A stretch of DNA of 64,000 nt from an uncultured Eggerthellaceae bacterium (GTDB lineage: Bacteria; Actinomycetota; Coriobacteriia; Coriobacteriales; Eggerthellaceae), in the NCBI GenBank assembly GCA_937892845.1, contig CALBGP010000036.1:50503-114502 (forward strand), read 5' to 3'. Within the stretch, counting starts at the first letter, position 1. Each line of letters opens with the position of its first letter. Under the pieces are notes generated by a model. The model saw only the letters and a list, made by a program, of their open reading frames with translations. It ran no database searches and was not told the origin of the DNA. Shown here piece after piece: positions 33,932 to 42,666 of the stretch. A program made the translations under genes and the position numbers.

Positions 33932-34510
33932 ATGACTGTCAACACCGATGTCCATTGGTCGCCGACCGAATTCGACTATCACCAGGTCAAGGCGCATCCC
34001 ACTTCGCGCATTTCCCCGTCGTGCTCGCTGGTGGGCGATATCACGCTCGGCGAAAACGTCTCCGTCATGGCCGGCTGCCACCTGCGCGCCGATGACGATA
34101 GGATCATCGTGGGCGATGGCTGCAACATCCAGGAGGGCGTGATCATCCACGAAGACGCGGGCATGCCGGTCATCATCGGGAAGAATTCCAGCGTTGGCCA
34201 TCACGCCATGCTGCACGGCTGCCAGATCGGCGAGAACTGCATGGTGGGCATGAGCGCCACCATCATGAACGGGGCGAAAATAGGCAACAACAGCGTGGTC
34301 GCCGCAGGCGCATTGGTCACGGAGGGCAAGGAGTTTCCCGACAACAGCCTCATCGTGGGCGTGCCGGGCAAGGTCAAGCGCGAGCTTTCCGAGCAGGAGA
34401 TTTTCGACATGTGCACATACCCGGCGCTCGATTACGTCCGTCTCTCTGAGGCCATGCTCAACGACGGCGTCCTGTTCAATCCCGGTCCCGAGTTCAACTT
34501 CCAGGCATAA
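33932..34510 (+). CDS. Gamma-class carbonic anhydrase-like hexapeptide protein
   Basis: The 192-residue left-handed beta-helix protein starts at ATG 33932 after AGAGAGG. Zinc-site histidines are visible in EGVIIHED and SVGHHAMLHGCQIG, in the order of gamma-carbonic anhydrases. Related proteins (YrdA, PaaY, CaiE) may be thioesterases or acyltransferases, so the activity is not certain. A bidirectional terminator follows. Confidence 0.82.
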   Translation: MTVNTDVHWSPTEFDYHQVKAHPTSRISPSCSLVGDITLGENVSVMAGCHLRADDDRIIVGDGCNIQEGVIIHEDAGMPVIIGKNSSVGHHAMLHGCQIGENCMVGMSATIMNGAKIGNNSVVAAGALVTEGKEFPDNSLIVGVPGKVKRELSEQEIFDMCTYPALDYVRLSEAMLNDGVLFNPGPEFNFQA

Positions 34511-34540
34511 CGGGGCCGCGAACACGCAATCCAACCACGC

Positions 34541-34574
34541 AATAGGCCGATCGGGGTTTCCTGATCGGCCTATT
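34541..34574. terminator. Bidirectional terminator
   Basis: AATAGGCCGATC (34541-34552) and GATCGGCCTATT (34563-34574) form a perfect 12-bp stem with T/A runs, between convergent genes. Confidence 0.8.
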
Positions 34575-34664
34575 TTGCGCGAAGAAGCGGGCGGGTACAC
34601 TGAAGATCGCCCGGGTATTGGGCGTGATTCATCGCTACGGGTCCACCGTGTCCGGTGACGCCGG

Positions 34665-35795
34665 CTATTCTCCCTCGAAGTGCTCGGCGGCAAGTTCCAG
34701 CTGGTGCACGATGTCGATGCTCTGGGGACACATGTCTTCGCATGACCCGCACCCGATGCATTTGGACGCAGGTCCCGCCGCCGCTCGCCAGGTGTACTGG
34801 CCTGCGGCAAAAGCGCGATCGTCGGTCAACATCTCAAGGTTGAGCAGGTTCAAGATGTCGGGGATAACAATGCCTTCCGGACAGCCCTTCACGCAGTAGC
34901 CGCAGTTCGTGCAGGGCACCGTGGGGACCGCGTGCATCTGGCGGATCGCCTCGTCGAAGACGGATTGCTCTTCGGGGGTGAATGGCTTGTTCGCGGCGAA
35001 TTCGGCCAGGTTCTCCTCCATCTGCTCGATGTTGGAGACGCCCGAGAGGACCGTGACCACATTGGGGAGGTTCCAACAGAAACGGTTCGCCCAGGTCACA
35101 GGGCTTGTCTCTGGCTTTGCGGCTTTGAAGACGCCGGCCACGCGCTCAGGCAGGTTTGCCAGGCGTCCGCCGCGAGCGGGCTCCATGATGATCACGGGCA
35201 TGTCATGTTTTTCGGCAACTTCCATCAGGCGGCGCGACTGGATGACGGAGTCTTCCCAGTCAAGGTAGTTGACCTGCAGCTGCACGAAGTCCACTTCCGG
35301 GTGTGCGGTCAGCAGGTTGTCCAGCGCCTTGGCATCATCGTGCATCGAGAAGCCGGCGTAGCGCACGCGCCCGGCCGCTTTCTGCTCGGCGATGAAGTCC
35401 CACATGCCGTATTCGTCGTATTTGGCGGTGCGCTTTCCGCCCACGTTGTGCAGCAGGTAGAAATCCACGTAGTCGGTCCCCAGGCGCTCAAGGGAGGTGG
35501 CCAGGTTGCTCTGCGCGGTTTCGGCGTCCGGCGCCGACCATGCCAGACATTTGGTGGCAATGGTGAACGACTCACGCGGGTAACGTTTGACCAGGGCCTC
35601 GCGCAGTGCGGTCTCGGAAGCGCCGTCGTGGTAGACGAAGGCGGTGTCGAAGTACGTGCATCCTGCTGCCATGAAAGCGTCGACCATGCGCTTGAAGTGC
35701 TCCATGTCGATGGAAGTCTGGTCGTCGGGGTCGGTCAGGGGCAGGCGCATGCAGCCGAACCCGTATTTGGGGATTGATTCGAATTCAGGTCTCAT
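34665..35795 (-). CDS. Aldo/keto reductase with C-terminal 4Fe-4S clusters
   Basis: The 376-residue protein has an AKR barrel (GFGCMRLPL, FDTAFVYHDG, the catalytic Lys in FTIATKCL, YLLHNVGG) followed by two ferredoxin motifs (CTNCGYCVKGCPEG and CIGCGSCEDMCPQS). This fused type is common in anaerobes and may use ferredoxin electrons to reduce carbonyls; the substrate is unknown. ATG 35795 is chosen with CGGAGTGAC upstream. It is divergent from the NifX-like gene across a spacer that holds a perfect palindrome. Confidence 0.85.
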   Translation of the reverse strand: MRPEFESIPKYGFGCMRLPLTDPDDQTSIDMEHFKRMVDAFMAAGCTYFDTAFVYHDGASETALREALVKRYPRESFTIATKCLAWSAPDAETAQSNLATSLERLGTDYVDFYLLHNVGGKRTAKYDEYGMWDFIAEQKAAGRVRYAGFSMHDDAKALDNLLTAHPEVDFVQLQVNYLDWEDSVIQSRRLMEVAEKHDMPVIIMEPARGGRLANLPERVAGVFKAAKPETSPVTWANRFCWNLPNVVTVLSGVSNIEQMEENLAEFAANKPFTPEEQSVFDEAIRQMHAVPTVPCTNCGYCVKGCPEGIVIPDILNLLNLEMLTDDRAFAAGQYTWRAAAGPASKCIGCGSCEDMCPQSIDIVHQLELAAEHFEGE

Positions 35796-35888
35796 GTCAC
35801 TCCGTTCTGTTTTCCGTCGGAAGCATTGTACCCATTGCCGTCGCCTTCGGCCCGAAAAGCGCATGCAAGCCCGACTTTGACCCAATAA

Positions 35889-35904
35889 TCTGACATATGT
35901 CAGA
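35889..35904. promoter_or_regulatory. Perfect 16-bp palindrome in divergent promoter
   Basis: TCTGACATATGTCAGA lies between the aldo/keto reductase and NifX-like genes, nine bases upstream of the NifX-like -35. Candidate operator for both genes. Confidence 0.55.
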
Positions 35905-35912
35905 AATCATCG

Positions 35913-35941
35913 TTGAGAACGCTGGTTGGAAGGCATACAAT
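35913..35941 (+). promoter_or_regulatory. Promoter of the NifX-like gene
   Basis: TTGAGA (35913-35918), a 17-base spacer, and TACAAT (35936-35941). Confidence 0.65.
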
Positions 35942-35976
35942 GGCGGAGTCAGAGCAATGAGAGTTAGGAGAACATC

Positions 35977-36351
35977 ATGAGCGAGCACATCAAATTGGCG
36001 GTGCCCTCCACGGGCGAAGGCGGGATGGATGCTGTCCGCGCAGGTCACTTCGGCCATGCGGATTGCTTCACCGTCGTGGATATCGAGGATGGCGAAGTGA
36101 AGGGCTGCACCATCGTGCAGAACCCGCCCCATGTTGAAGGCGGCTGCCTGCGCCCCGTCATGTTGCTGGCTGATGCCGGTGCCACCGCCATTGTTGCCGC
36201 GGGCATGGGCATGCGTCCCCTGATGGGCTTCAACCAGCAGGGCATCACCGTGTATTTCGACAATCAGACGCCGCAGGTTGCCGACGTGGCGGCCCTGGTG
36301 GCCCGTGGCGAAGTGCCCGTCATGACCGCCGACGAAGCCTGCAGCCACTAG
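35977..36351 (+). CDS. NifX/NafY-type iron-molybdenum cofactor-binding domain protein
   Basis: The 124-residue protein matches the Nitro_FeMo-Co family: KLAVPSTGEGG, GHFGHADCFTVVDIEDG, and a Gly-rich GATAIVAAGMGMRPL. Outside nitrogen fixers these small proteins may bind Mo/Fe-S or Mo/Cu clusters (orange protein type). No nitrogenase genes are nearby. A strong promoter and terminator frame it as a single-gene unit. Confidence 0.85.
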   Translation: MSEHIKLAVPSTGEGGMDAVRAGHFGHADCFTVVDIEDGEVKGCTIVQNPPHVEGGCLRPVMLLADAGATAIVAAGMGMRPLMGFNQQGITVYFDNQTPQVADVAALVARGEVPVMTADEACSH

Positions 36352-36837
36352 GTTTTGCGACGCGGCTGCACCGCAAAGAGCGCATTCTTGAAGGACCGGT
36401 TCGCCGGTCCTTCTTCGTTTTGGGGGCAAGGTCGCCGTCCCGCTGGGCGCCTCGCGTGTGTTTTGACGGGGTTCGTCTGATGCCGCCTGTGGAAATTACG
36501 CAGACATGCTTCAAATCTTGAGTGTTTCGGGTCGAAGGGGGTTCGGAATGCGGGCGAGCGTGTTCCCATGCTGGCGATAATGAGCAATATGCCTTTATGA
36601 ACTGGGGAAATGTAAATCACTACTTTGCCTGCAATTCCAGAGTTCCCGAAAGACTTGGGATTTGCGGCATAATCGCCCGAAAACACCCTTCCTCGGAGGG
36701 CGAATGGCCCGAGGGGTTTTGTGCCCGCGAATTCACGCCGCTGCCCCGTCCCTTCGCCAGCGTGCGTTTCGGCGTCCGCACATTGAGGGGAAGGGACGGC
36801 GTATACTTTCGCCGTGTTCTTGATGAAAGGTTCAAAA
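36352..36837. other. 486-bp intergenic region with an orphan terminator
   Basis: No convincing gene is seen. After the NifX-like terminator come about 270 bases with relatively high A+T, then a second hairpin (36690-36722) ending in TTTTG that belongs to no annotated gene. A short RNA could be encoded between them. Confidence 0.45.
36391..36421 (+). terminator. Terminator after NifX-like gene
   Basis: AAGGACCGG, loop TTCG, CCGGTCCTT, then TTCGTTTT. Confidence 0.85.
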
Positions 36838-37878
36838 ATGGATGAGATTTCAGCCCGCCTGCCGCTGTTCGATCTGCATTGCGATACGCTGGACCGCCTG
36901 GCTCTGCACGGGCGTATTCCTGAGGCCGGTTTCGTGGCGCAGGATGCGGGGGTTGCATCCGACCGGATGCGCTCTCTGTACGATAACGATGCGCATATAG
37001 CACTCAATCGGATGGGATCCTACGCATGGTGCCAGTGCTTCGCGGCTTTCATCCCCGATGGCCTGGGGGCGCAGGGTTCCTGGCGGGTGTTTGAGGCGGT
37101 GCGCGATTACCTGCAGGAGCAGCTCGCGCAGCATGCTTCCGCCATCGAGCAGGTGCGTGACGCCCGCGATATCGCGCGCATTACGGGGCTGGAGCACTCG
37201 GACGCGCGCCCGCGATGCGCGGCCGTGTTCACGGTCGAGGGCGGATCGTTTTTCGACGGCCAGGCCGGACCCGCGGCTGCACTTTCGCGTTTGGACGAAG
37301 TCAACGCGGCTGGCGTGAAGATGCTCACGCTCACCTGGAACGGGAAGAATGCCCTGGCCAGCGGGCATGATACAACGGATGGCTTCACCCGCTTCGGCCG
37401 CGATATGGTGGGCGCTCTCGAAGAGCGCCGCATCGTGGTGGATGTGTCGCATCTCAACGACACGGGGTTCGACGAGTTCGTCCGTTTCGCACGCCGCCCC
37501 TTTGCCGCGTCTCATTCGAACCTGCGAGCTGTGTGCGGCCATAGGCGCAACCTCACCGATGACCGTTTCCGCGCAATCTGCGATGCGGGCGGAATCGTGG
37601 GGCTGAATTTCTGCCGCGGCTTCCTGCGGGAGGACGGCGCCGATCCCACGCGCGACGATGTGCTGCGCCACGTTGACCGCATGCTCAGTCTGGGCGGGGA
37701 GCGCGTGGTGGCGCTGGGCAGCGATTACGATGGTTGCGATGTGCCGTCGTGGCTTGACCCTGCGGAAAAGGTGGGCGCACTGCATGGATTGTTCGCCCGT
37801 GAATTCGGGCGGGAGATAGCCGACGCAATCTGCTTCGGCAACGCGCACGCGTTCTTCGTGCGCAACGAGACATTGTGA
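36838..37878 (+). CDS. Membrane dipeptidase-like peptidase, family M19
   Basis: The 346-residue enzyme has the M19 zinc motif DLHCDTL near the N-terminus, FTVEGG, ASHSNLRAVCGHRRN, and GSDYDG. These dipeptidases cleave a wide range of L-X-D/L dipeptides. ATG 36838 is chosen with GAAAGG upstream. The next gene (14-base gap) encodes an amidohydrolase that may be a prolidase-type peptidase, so the pair looks like a peptide-catabolism operon. Confidence 0.88.
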   Translation: MDEISARLPLFDLHCDTLDRLALHGRIPEAGFVAQDAGVASDRMRSLYDNDAHIALNRMGSYAWCQCFAAFIPDGLGAQGSWRVFEAVRDYLQEQLAQHASAIEQVRDARDIARITGLEHSDARPRCAAVFTVEGGSFFDGQAGPAAALSRLDEVNAAGVKMLTLTWNGKNALASGHDTTDGFTRFGRDMVGALEERRIVVDVSHLNDTGFDEFVRFARRPFAASHSNLRAVCGHRRNLTDDRFRAICDAGGIVGLNFCRGFLREDGADPTRDDVLRHVDRMLSLGGERVVALGSDYDGCDVPSWLDPAEKVGALHGLFAREFGREIADAICFGNAHAFFVRNETL

Positions 37879-37892
37879 GGTTGGGAGGAACC

Positions 37893-39188
37893 ATGGCATA
37901 CGCATTCACCCATGCAACGCTTCTGGACGGTACCGAGGGAATGGAGCCGCAGCCCGACATGACGGTTGTGGTGGACGAAGAGGGGCGTATCGACCAGGTG
38001 GCTCCATCGTCAAGCGCCAGGATCGCAGGGGCGAAAGAAGTGGACCTTTCGGGGTGCTACCTTGCTCCTGGCCTGGTCAACATGCATGTCCACCTGTGCG
38101 GCGACGGTCGGCCGACCAGTGCGGGCGCCGCAGGCGGGTTGATTGACTTCGCCGTGAAAAACCCCGTGGGCAGGGCGTATCTGCGCCATCGCATCAAGCG
38201 CAGTGCGCAGACAGAGCTCATGAGCGGTGTGACCACGGTGCGCTCGGTGGGCGATCCTGGCTTCGCGGATGTGGACGTGCGCGACGCAATCAATGCCGGC
38301 GCCTACGTGGGGCCGCGCCTGCTCACGTCCGGTACGGGCGTTACGGTACCCAACGGGCATGGGGCCGGACTGTTCGCGCGCATCGCCACCACGCCTGAAG
38401 AGGCGCGCGAGGTGGTGCAGGCCTGCGCTCAGCGTCAGTGCGACCTGATCAAGCTGTTCATCACCGGCGGCGTGTTCGACGCCGAAGTCGAAGGCGAGCC
38501 CGGTGTGGTGCGCATGTCGCTTGAGATAGCGAAGGCAACCTGCGAGGAGGCGCATCGGCTTGGCATGCATACCGCCGCGCATATCGAAAGCCCCGAGGGT
38601 GTGCTCGTGGGCCTTCGGGCGGGCGTGGACACCATCGAGCACGGCGCTGCGCTCAGCCCTGAGGCCGTGGAGCTGTTCGCGTGCAACGGTCTTGGACGCG
38701 CCTCGTCTCTGACCTGCACCATTTCTCCAGCCATTCCGTTCGCTGAGCTTCCGCCCGAAAAGACGCACTCCACTGCGGTTCAAAAGGTCAACGGGCGCAT
38801 TGTGTTCGAAGGCATTGTCGAAGCGGCCAAGCAGGCGCTTGCGGCGGGCATAGGCGTGGGGTTGGGCACGGACGCTTCGTGCCCGTACGTCACGCACTAC
38901 GACATGTGGCGCGAAGTGGTGTATTTCCAGAAGCATGTGGGAGTTGACAGCTCGTTTGCCCTGCATACGGCAACGTTGCGCGGAGCTCAGCTTTTAGGTC
39001 TTGGGGACGAAACGGGGTCGGTTGAGCCGGGCAAATCGGCGGACATGATCGTGTTGGGCGCAAACCCGCTCGATGATCTGACCGTCCTTCGCTATGTCCA
39101 GAAGGTCATGGTGCGCGGCGTGCTTGTGGACAAGCCGAAGGTCCGCCGCATGGCGGATCTGGATGCAGAGCTCGATGGCATGGAGTAG
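37893..39188 (+). CDS. Amidohydrolase, imidazolonepropionase/Xaa-Pro dipeptidase-like
   Basis: The 431-residue protein starts after TTGGGAGGAACC. It has the metal-binding HVH (PGLVNMHVHLCGDG), the probably carboxylated Lys in LIKLFITGG, His in HTAAHIES and VDTIEHG, and Asp in LGTDASC. Close relatives hydrolyse N-acyl or Xaa-Pro dipeptides, but the family is broad. It shares an operon with the M19 dipeptidase. Confidence 0.82.
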   Translation: MAYAFTHATLLDGTEGMEPQPDMTVVVDEEGRIDQVAPSSSARIAGAKEVDLSGCYLAPGLVNMHVHLCGDGRPTSAGAAGGLIDFAVKNPVGRAYLRHRIKRSAQTELMSGVTTVRSVGDPGFADVDVRDAINAGAYVGPRLLTSGTGVTVPNGHGAGLFARIATTPEEAREVVQACAQRQCDLIKLFITGGVFDAEVEGEPGVVRMSLEIAKATCEEAHRLGMHTAAHIESPEGVLVGLRAGVDTIEHGAALSPEAVELFACNGLGRASSLTCTISPAIPFAELPPEKTHSTAVQKVNGRIVFEGIVEAAKQALAAGIGVGLGTDASCPYVTHYDMWREVVYFQKHVGVDSSFALHTATLRGAQLLGLGDETGSVEPGKSADMIVLGANPLDDLTVLRYVQKVMVRGVLVDKPKVRRMADLDAELDGME

Positions 39189-39251
39189 CTTCGACGGGCT
39201 TGGTATATGATGTTTCGGAATTATGCGCAGGTGGGTACGGAAGGGTGCTGC

Positions 39252-40619
39252 ATGCTCAACGCTACAACGGACGTGAAGAATTCGGATTTTCGTCGTTATC
39301 TTGAAGCCTACGCGGAGCGTGAGGCGGATTTCCTGGAGCGGGTTTCCGAGTTCGGGCTGGAATTCGCTGACGGAGCATCCGGTCCTTCGCCTGCGGAAGC
39401 GTACCGCGATGGGGCGCGCGCATGCGCCGGCTGCAATTTCGTCGCACGGTTTGCGTGCGATCCGACTGCGCATGGCATCAATGTCGAAAATGACGGGAAG
39501 AGTTTCTGGCGTTCATGGATATCGCCGGCGTGCCTGACATGCCGCAAGGGTCTGGGCACGGCGACGTTTCTGATTTCCACCCAGTGCCCGCGTGATTGTT
39601 GGTTCTGCTTCAATCCCAATCAGGTCGACTATGAGCGTCTCAAGCAGGAGACCAATGATGTGGTCGCCGAGCTTGAAAGCCATTACGCCCAAGGCGCGCG
39701 TTATGCCGACCTCGCCTTGACCGGCGGTGAGCCCCTTCTGCATAAAGACGAGGTCATCCGCTTCTACACCCGAGCTCGCGAGTTGTATCCCGACGCCTAT
39801 ACGCGGCTGTACACCAGCGGTTCGTATCTTGATGAGGAGATGTTCGGCCGCCTGCGCGATGTTGGGTTGGATGAGATCCGCTTCAGCATCAAGACCGATG
39901 ACTCCCCGGCTCAGCAGGACGTGACCTTCGCCCGCATAGAGGCGGCGCGCGCGTACATTCCCCACGTCATGGTTGAGATGCCTGTCATCCCCGAGGAGGT
40001 TGAAGTCATGAAAGCCCTGCTCAGGAGGCTTGATTCCCTGGGAGTGAACGGCATCAACCTGCTCGAGCTGTGCTTCCCGTTGCATAATGTCGAGGCGTTC
40101 GCCCGTCGAGGGCTCAAGCTCAAGCGGCGGCCCATGCGCGTGCTCTACGACTACTGGTACGCTGGCGGCCTTCCCATTGCCGGCAGCGAAGAGGCGTGTT
40201 TGGAGCTGCTGGAGTTCGCTGCGGATGAGGGCTTGGGCCTTGGCGTCCATTATTGTTCGCTTGAGAACAAATTCACCGGCCAGATCTATCTGCAGAACAT
40301 GGGGTTTCACGAAGACGGCATCCGCAGTGCTTCGGCGAAAGATTATTTCATCAAGTCAGCCAAGGCTTTCGGCATTGACGCCATCAAAGTGCGTGCGTTG
40401 CTTGGCGGATGGGGTGTGCCTTCGCAGGATTCGTCCGACGGAAGCTACGTGGAATTCCCCGTGACGGCCATTGTGCGGTTGCGCGCACTTGTTCCGGACA
40501 TGGAGCTGGGCATAGGCTTTTACGTGGCGGAATACGACGAAACGGGTGCGGGGTATCTCAAAGAGGTCGACGTGCGCGTGACCACGCCCGCAGAATTCGA
40601 CCTGAAGCGGGATTTTTAG
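39252..40619 (+). CDS. Radical SAM protein of unknown function
   Basis: The 455-residue protein starts at ATG 39252 after GGAAGGG. The radical SAM cluster motif is CPRDCWFC (about residue 115), followed by GGEPLLHKDE. Before it lies an extra cysteine-rich stretch (CAGCNFVARFAC ... CLTCRKG) that could bind a second cluster. The C-terminal domain lacks a clear SPASM cysteine set. It precedes a receiver protein and acetate kinase on the same strand, 108 bp away. I cannot assign a reaction. Confidence 0.75.
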   Translation: MLNATTDVKNSDFRRYLEAYAEREADFLERVSEFGLEFADGASGPSPAEAYRDGARACAGCNFVARFACDPTAHGINVENDGKSFWRSWISPACLTCRKGLGTATFLISTQCPRDCWFCFNPNQVDYERLKQETNDVVAELESHYAQGARYADLALTGGEPLLHKDEVIRFYTRARELYPDAYTRLYTSGSYLDEEMFGRLRDVGLDEIRFSIKTDDSPAQQDVTFARIEAARAYIPHVMVEMPVIPEEVEVMKALLRRLDSLGVNGINLLELCFPLHNVEAFARRGLKLKRRPMRVLYDYWYAGGLPIAGSEEACLELLEFAADEGLGLGVHYCSLENKFTGQIYLQNMGFHEDGIRSASAKDYFIKSAKAFGIDAIKVRALLGGWGVPSQDSSDGSYVEFPVTAIVRLRALVPDMELGIGFYVAEYDETGAGYLKEVDVRVTTPAEFDLKRDF

Positions 40620-40727
40620 GCGTTCGTTCTTATTTTCGGCAATGTCTCGCGGGGTGGCTTCTCGGCGTCGTGGTAGTATGTCAGCCCAAGTTTCCAGGGA
40701 AGAACCCGTTTCAGAGAGAGATCCCGT

Positions 40728-41111
40728 ATGATTTTCGAAGCGATCATCGTCGATGATGAGGCGCCTGCGCGCGTCGAGCTCATCAGCCAGCTTGAGCGCA
40801 CCGGCCGCGTCAAGGTTGTCACTGAGGCGGTTTGCCTGCAGGAGGGCATCGCGAAGATGCGGACGCACCATATAGACGTCGCGTTCATCGACCATAATAT
40901 AGCCGGCGCCGGAACGGCCATGCTGCCTGAGATGCTGCCCACGCTCAAGAAGCGCCCGCTGCTCATCTATATGACCGCCTACAGCGACTACATGGATGAG
41001 CCTTTCGGCGTCGAGCCTTTGGGATACCTGGTGAAGCCCGTGGACAACGGGAAGCTTGCCGAGGTCATACGCCTGCTTGATGAGGTCTACGATCGAGAGG
41101 TGCATGCATGA
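40728..41111 (+). CDS. Receiver-only response regulator coupled to ackA
   Basis: The 127-residue protein is a receiver domain and little else: VDDEAPARVEL, phospho-acceptor Asp in VAFIDHNIAG, switch Thr in YMTAYSDYM, Lys in YLVKPVDNG. Sequence style matches LytTR-type regulators but the DNA-binding domain is absent. Its stop overlaps the ackA start (ATGA), so it is co-translated with acetate kinase. Acetyl phosphate, the acetate kinase product, can phosphorylate receivers, so a functional link is conceivable but unproven. Confidence 0.78.
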   Translation: MIFEAIIVDDEAPARVELISQLERTGRVKVVTEAVCLQEGIAKMRTHHIDVAFIDHNIAGAGTAMLPEMLPTLKKRPLLIYMTAYSDYMDEPFGVEPLGYLVKPVDNGKLAEVIRLLDEVYDREVHA

Positions 41112-42349
41112 GGATCCTCGTTCTCAACGCGGGCTCCAGCTCGCTGAAATACAAGCTGTTCGAGTCTGAGGGCGTTTCGTTCACCACGGATACCGAGACC
41201 GCGTTGGCTCAGGGCGAAATCGAGCGCGTGGGTACGGGCAATGCTCGTTTCATTCGCGAAGACGGCCGCGGACGAGATTCGTTTTTGGTGGAAGCGTCGG
41301 ATATCAATGACGCGCTTGACCTGGTGCTTTCTGCTATCGTGGAGCCTGGTGCACCGCTTTCTTCGCTTGAGGAGATTGAGGCGGTAGGACATCGTGTGGC
41401 CCATGGTGGCGAAGTCTTCAACTGCTCGGTTGCCATCGATGACCACGTGGTGGAAACAATCGAGCGCTATTCGTATCTGGCTCCGCTGCATAATCCCAGC
41501 GCGCTTGAGGTCATCGGCCGCTGCCGCAAGCTGCTGCCCGATGCTTTACAGGTTGCCGCTTTCGACACCGCATTCCACCAGACCATGCCCGCGCGCAACT
41601 ACGTCTATCCCATTCCGTACCGCTATTACGAAGAGCTCAACATTCGCCGTTACGGCTTCCACGGCATCTCGCACAAGTACGTCTCGCGCCGTGCCGCGCG
41701 CTTTCTGGGCAAGAGTTCGCGCGACCTGAAGATGGTTACGTGCCACCTTGGTTCCGGTGCCTCTCTTGCCGCCATCGACCATGGCATCAGCATGGATACC
41801 ACCATGGGATACACGCCGCTTGATGGCATCATGATGGGCACGCGCTCCGGGTCGGTGGACCCTGCCATTATCACGGCCATCATGGAGAGGGAGAATCTCA
41901 CGCCGGCGCAGATGGATGCCATCCTCAACCGCGAAAGCGGCCTGCTGGGCGTGTCGGGTGTGTCCGGTGACCTGCGCAAACTTAAAGAGGTCATCAAGTA
42001 CGGCAATGAGCAGGCGGAGCTTGCCTACGACATTTTCCTCACATCCATCCGCCGCATGATCGGTGCGTACTTCTTCGAGCTAGCCGGTGTGGATGTAATC
42101 GTGTGCACCGCTGGCGTGGGCGAGAACGACCCCTATGCGCGTCGCCTCATCTTCCGCGGGCTCGAACCCTTCGGCATCCGCATTGACGAGGAGCGCAATA
42201 TGGAGGTGGGGCGTGCTGACCGCGTCATCTCAACGGATGATTCCAAGGTGAAAGTGCTGGTCATTCCCACGGACGAAGAAGCCGAAATAGCCCGTGACGT
42301 CCAACTGATAGCCGCCGGCGTGGATATCTCCGATCCGTATAGCGACTAG
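41108..42349 (+). CDS. ackA: Acetate kinase
   Basis: The 413-residue enzyme makes ATP and acetate from acetyl phosphate. Signatures: LVLNAGSSSLKYKLF at the N-terminus, the catalytic Arg/His region (GFHGISHKYV, CHLGSGASL), MDTTMGYTPLDG and the C-terminal GVGENDP. Phosphotransacetylase is not adjacent, which is unusual. The start overlaps the receiver gene by four bases. Confidence 0.95.
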   Translation: MRILVLNAGSSSLKYKLFESEGVSFTTDTETALAQGEIERVGTGNARFIREDGRGRDSFLVEASDINDALDLVLSAIVEPGAPLSSLEEIEAVGHRVAHGGEVFNCSVAIDDHVVETIERYSYLAPLHNPSALEVIGRCRKLLPDALQVAAFDTAFHQTMPARNYVYPIPYRYYEELNIRRYGFHGISHKYVSRRAARFLGKSSRDLKMVTCHLGSGASLAAIDHGISMDTTMGYTPLDGIMMGTRSGSVDPAIITAIMERENLTPAQMDAILNRESGLLGVSGVSGDLRKLKEVIKYGNEQAELAYDIFLTSIRRMIGAYFFELAGVDVIVCTAGVGENDPYARRLIFRGLEPFGIRIDEERNMEVGRADRVISTDDSKVKVLVIPTDEEAEIARDVQLIAAGVDISDPYSD

Positions 42350-42479
42350 CTGCGCCGCATCCGCTTGGGTTCGGTTCGTCCTGCTGCGCTCGCCCTGCCC
42401 TGGCCAGGCCTGCGTTGCTGTCGTGTCCGGGCCGTCGCTTTAGGCGTTGTCGCGGGTGCGTGCACGGGATTCCGCGACT

Positions 42480-42656
42480 TTTGGTCAAACTTGCGAGTTT
42501 TCGGTACCGAAAACTCGCAAGTTTGACCATTCGCCCGTGCTTAGGCGAGGAGTTGTGACGTTTCCCCAGGTCGCGGATTTCGTCGTCGCGGAAGAGCCCC
42601 CTCAAAGTACCGAAAAGTCATCGATTTGACCAAAAGTGGTCAAATCGATGTTCGAA
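42480..42656 (-). repeat. Composite GGTACC-palindrome element, copy B (inverted)
   Basis: 42482-42529 is a perfect 48-bp palindrome with TGGTCAAACTTGCGAG/CTCGCAAGTTTGACCA arms centred on GGTACC. Then follow CGTTTCCCCAG and a hairpin (CATCGATTTGACCA/TGGTCAAATCGATG). Read on the minus strand, the order matches copy A at 28462-28627. Confidence 0.65.
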
Positions 42657-42666
42657 GTGCAATCTT

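Noticed and set aside
35977..36351. Nitrogen fixation locus
   Set aside because: Only a NifX-type domain protein is present; no nifH, nifD, nifK or nifB neighbours.
41108..42349. ackA as part of an ackA-pta operon
   Set aside because: No phosphotransacetylase gene lies on either side.
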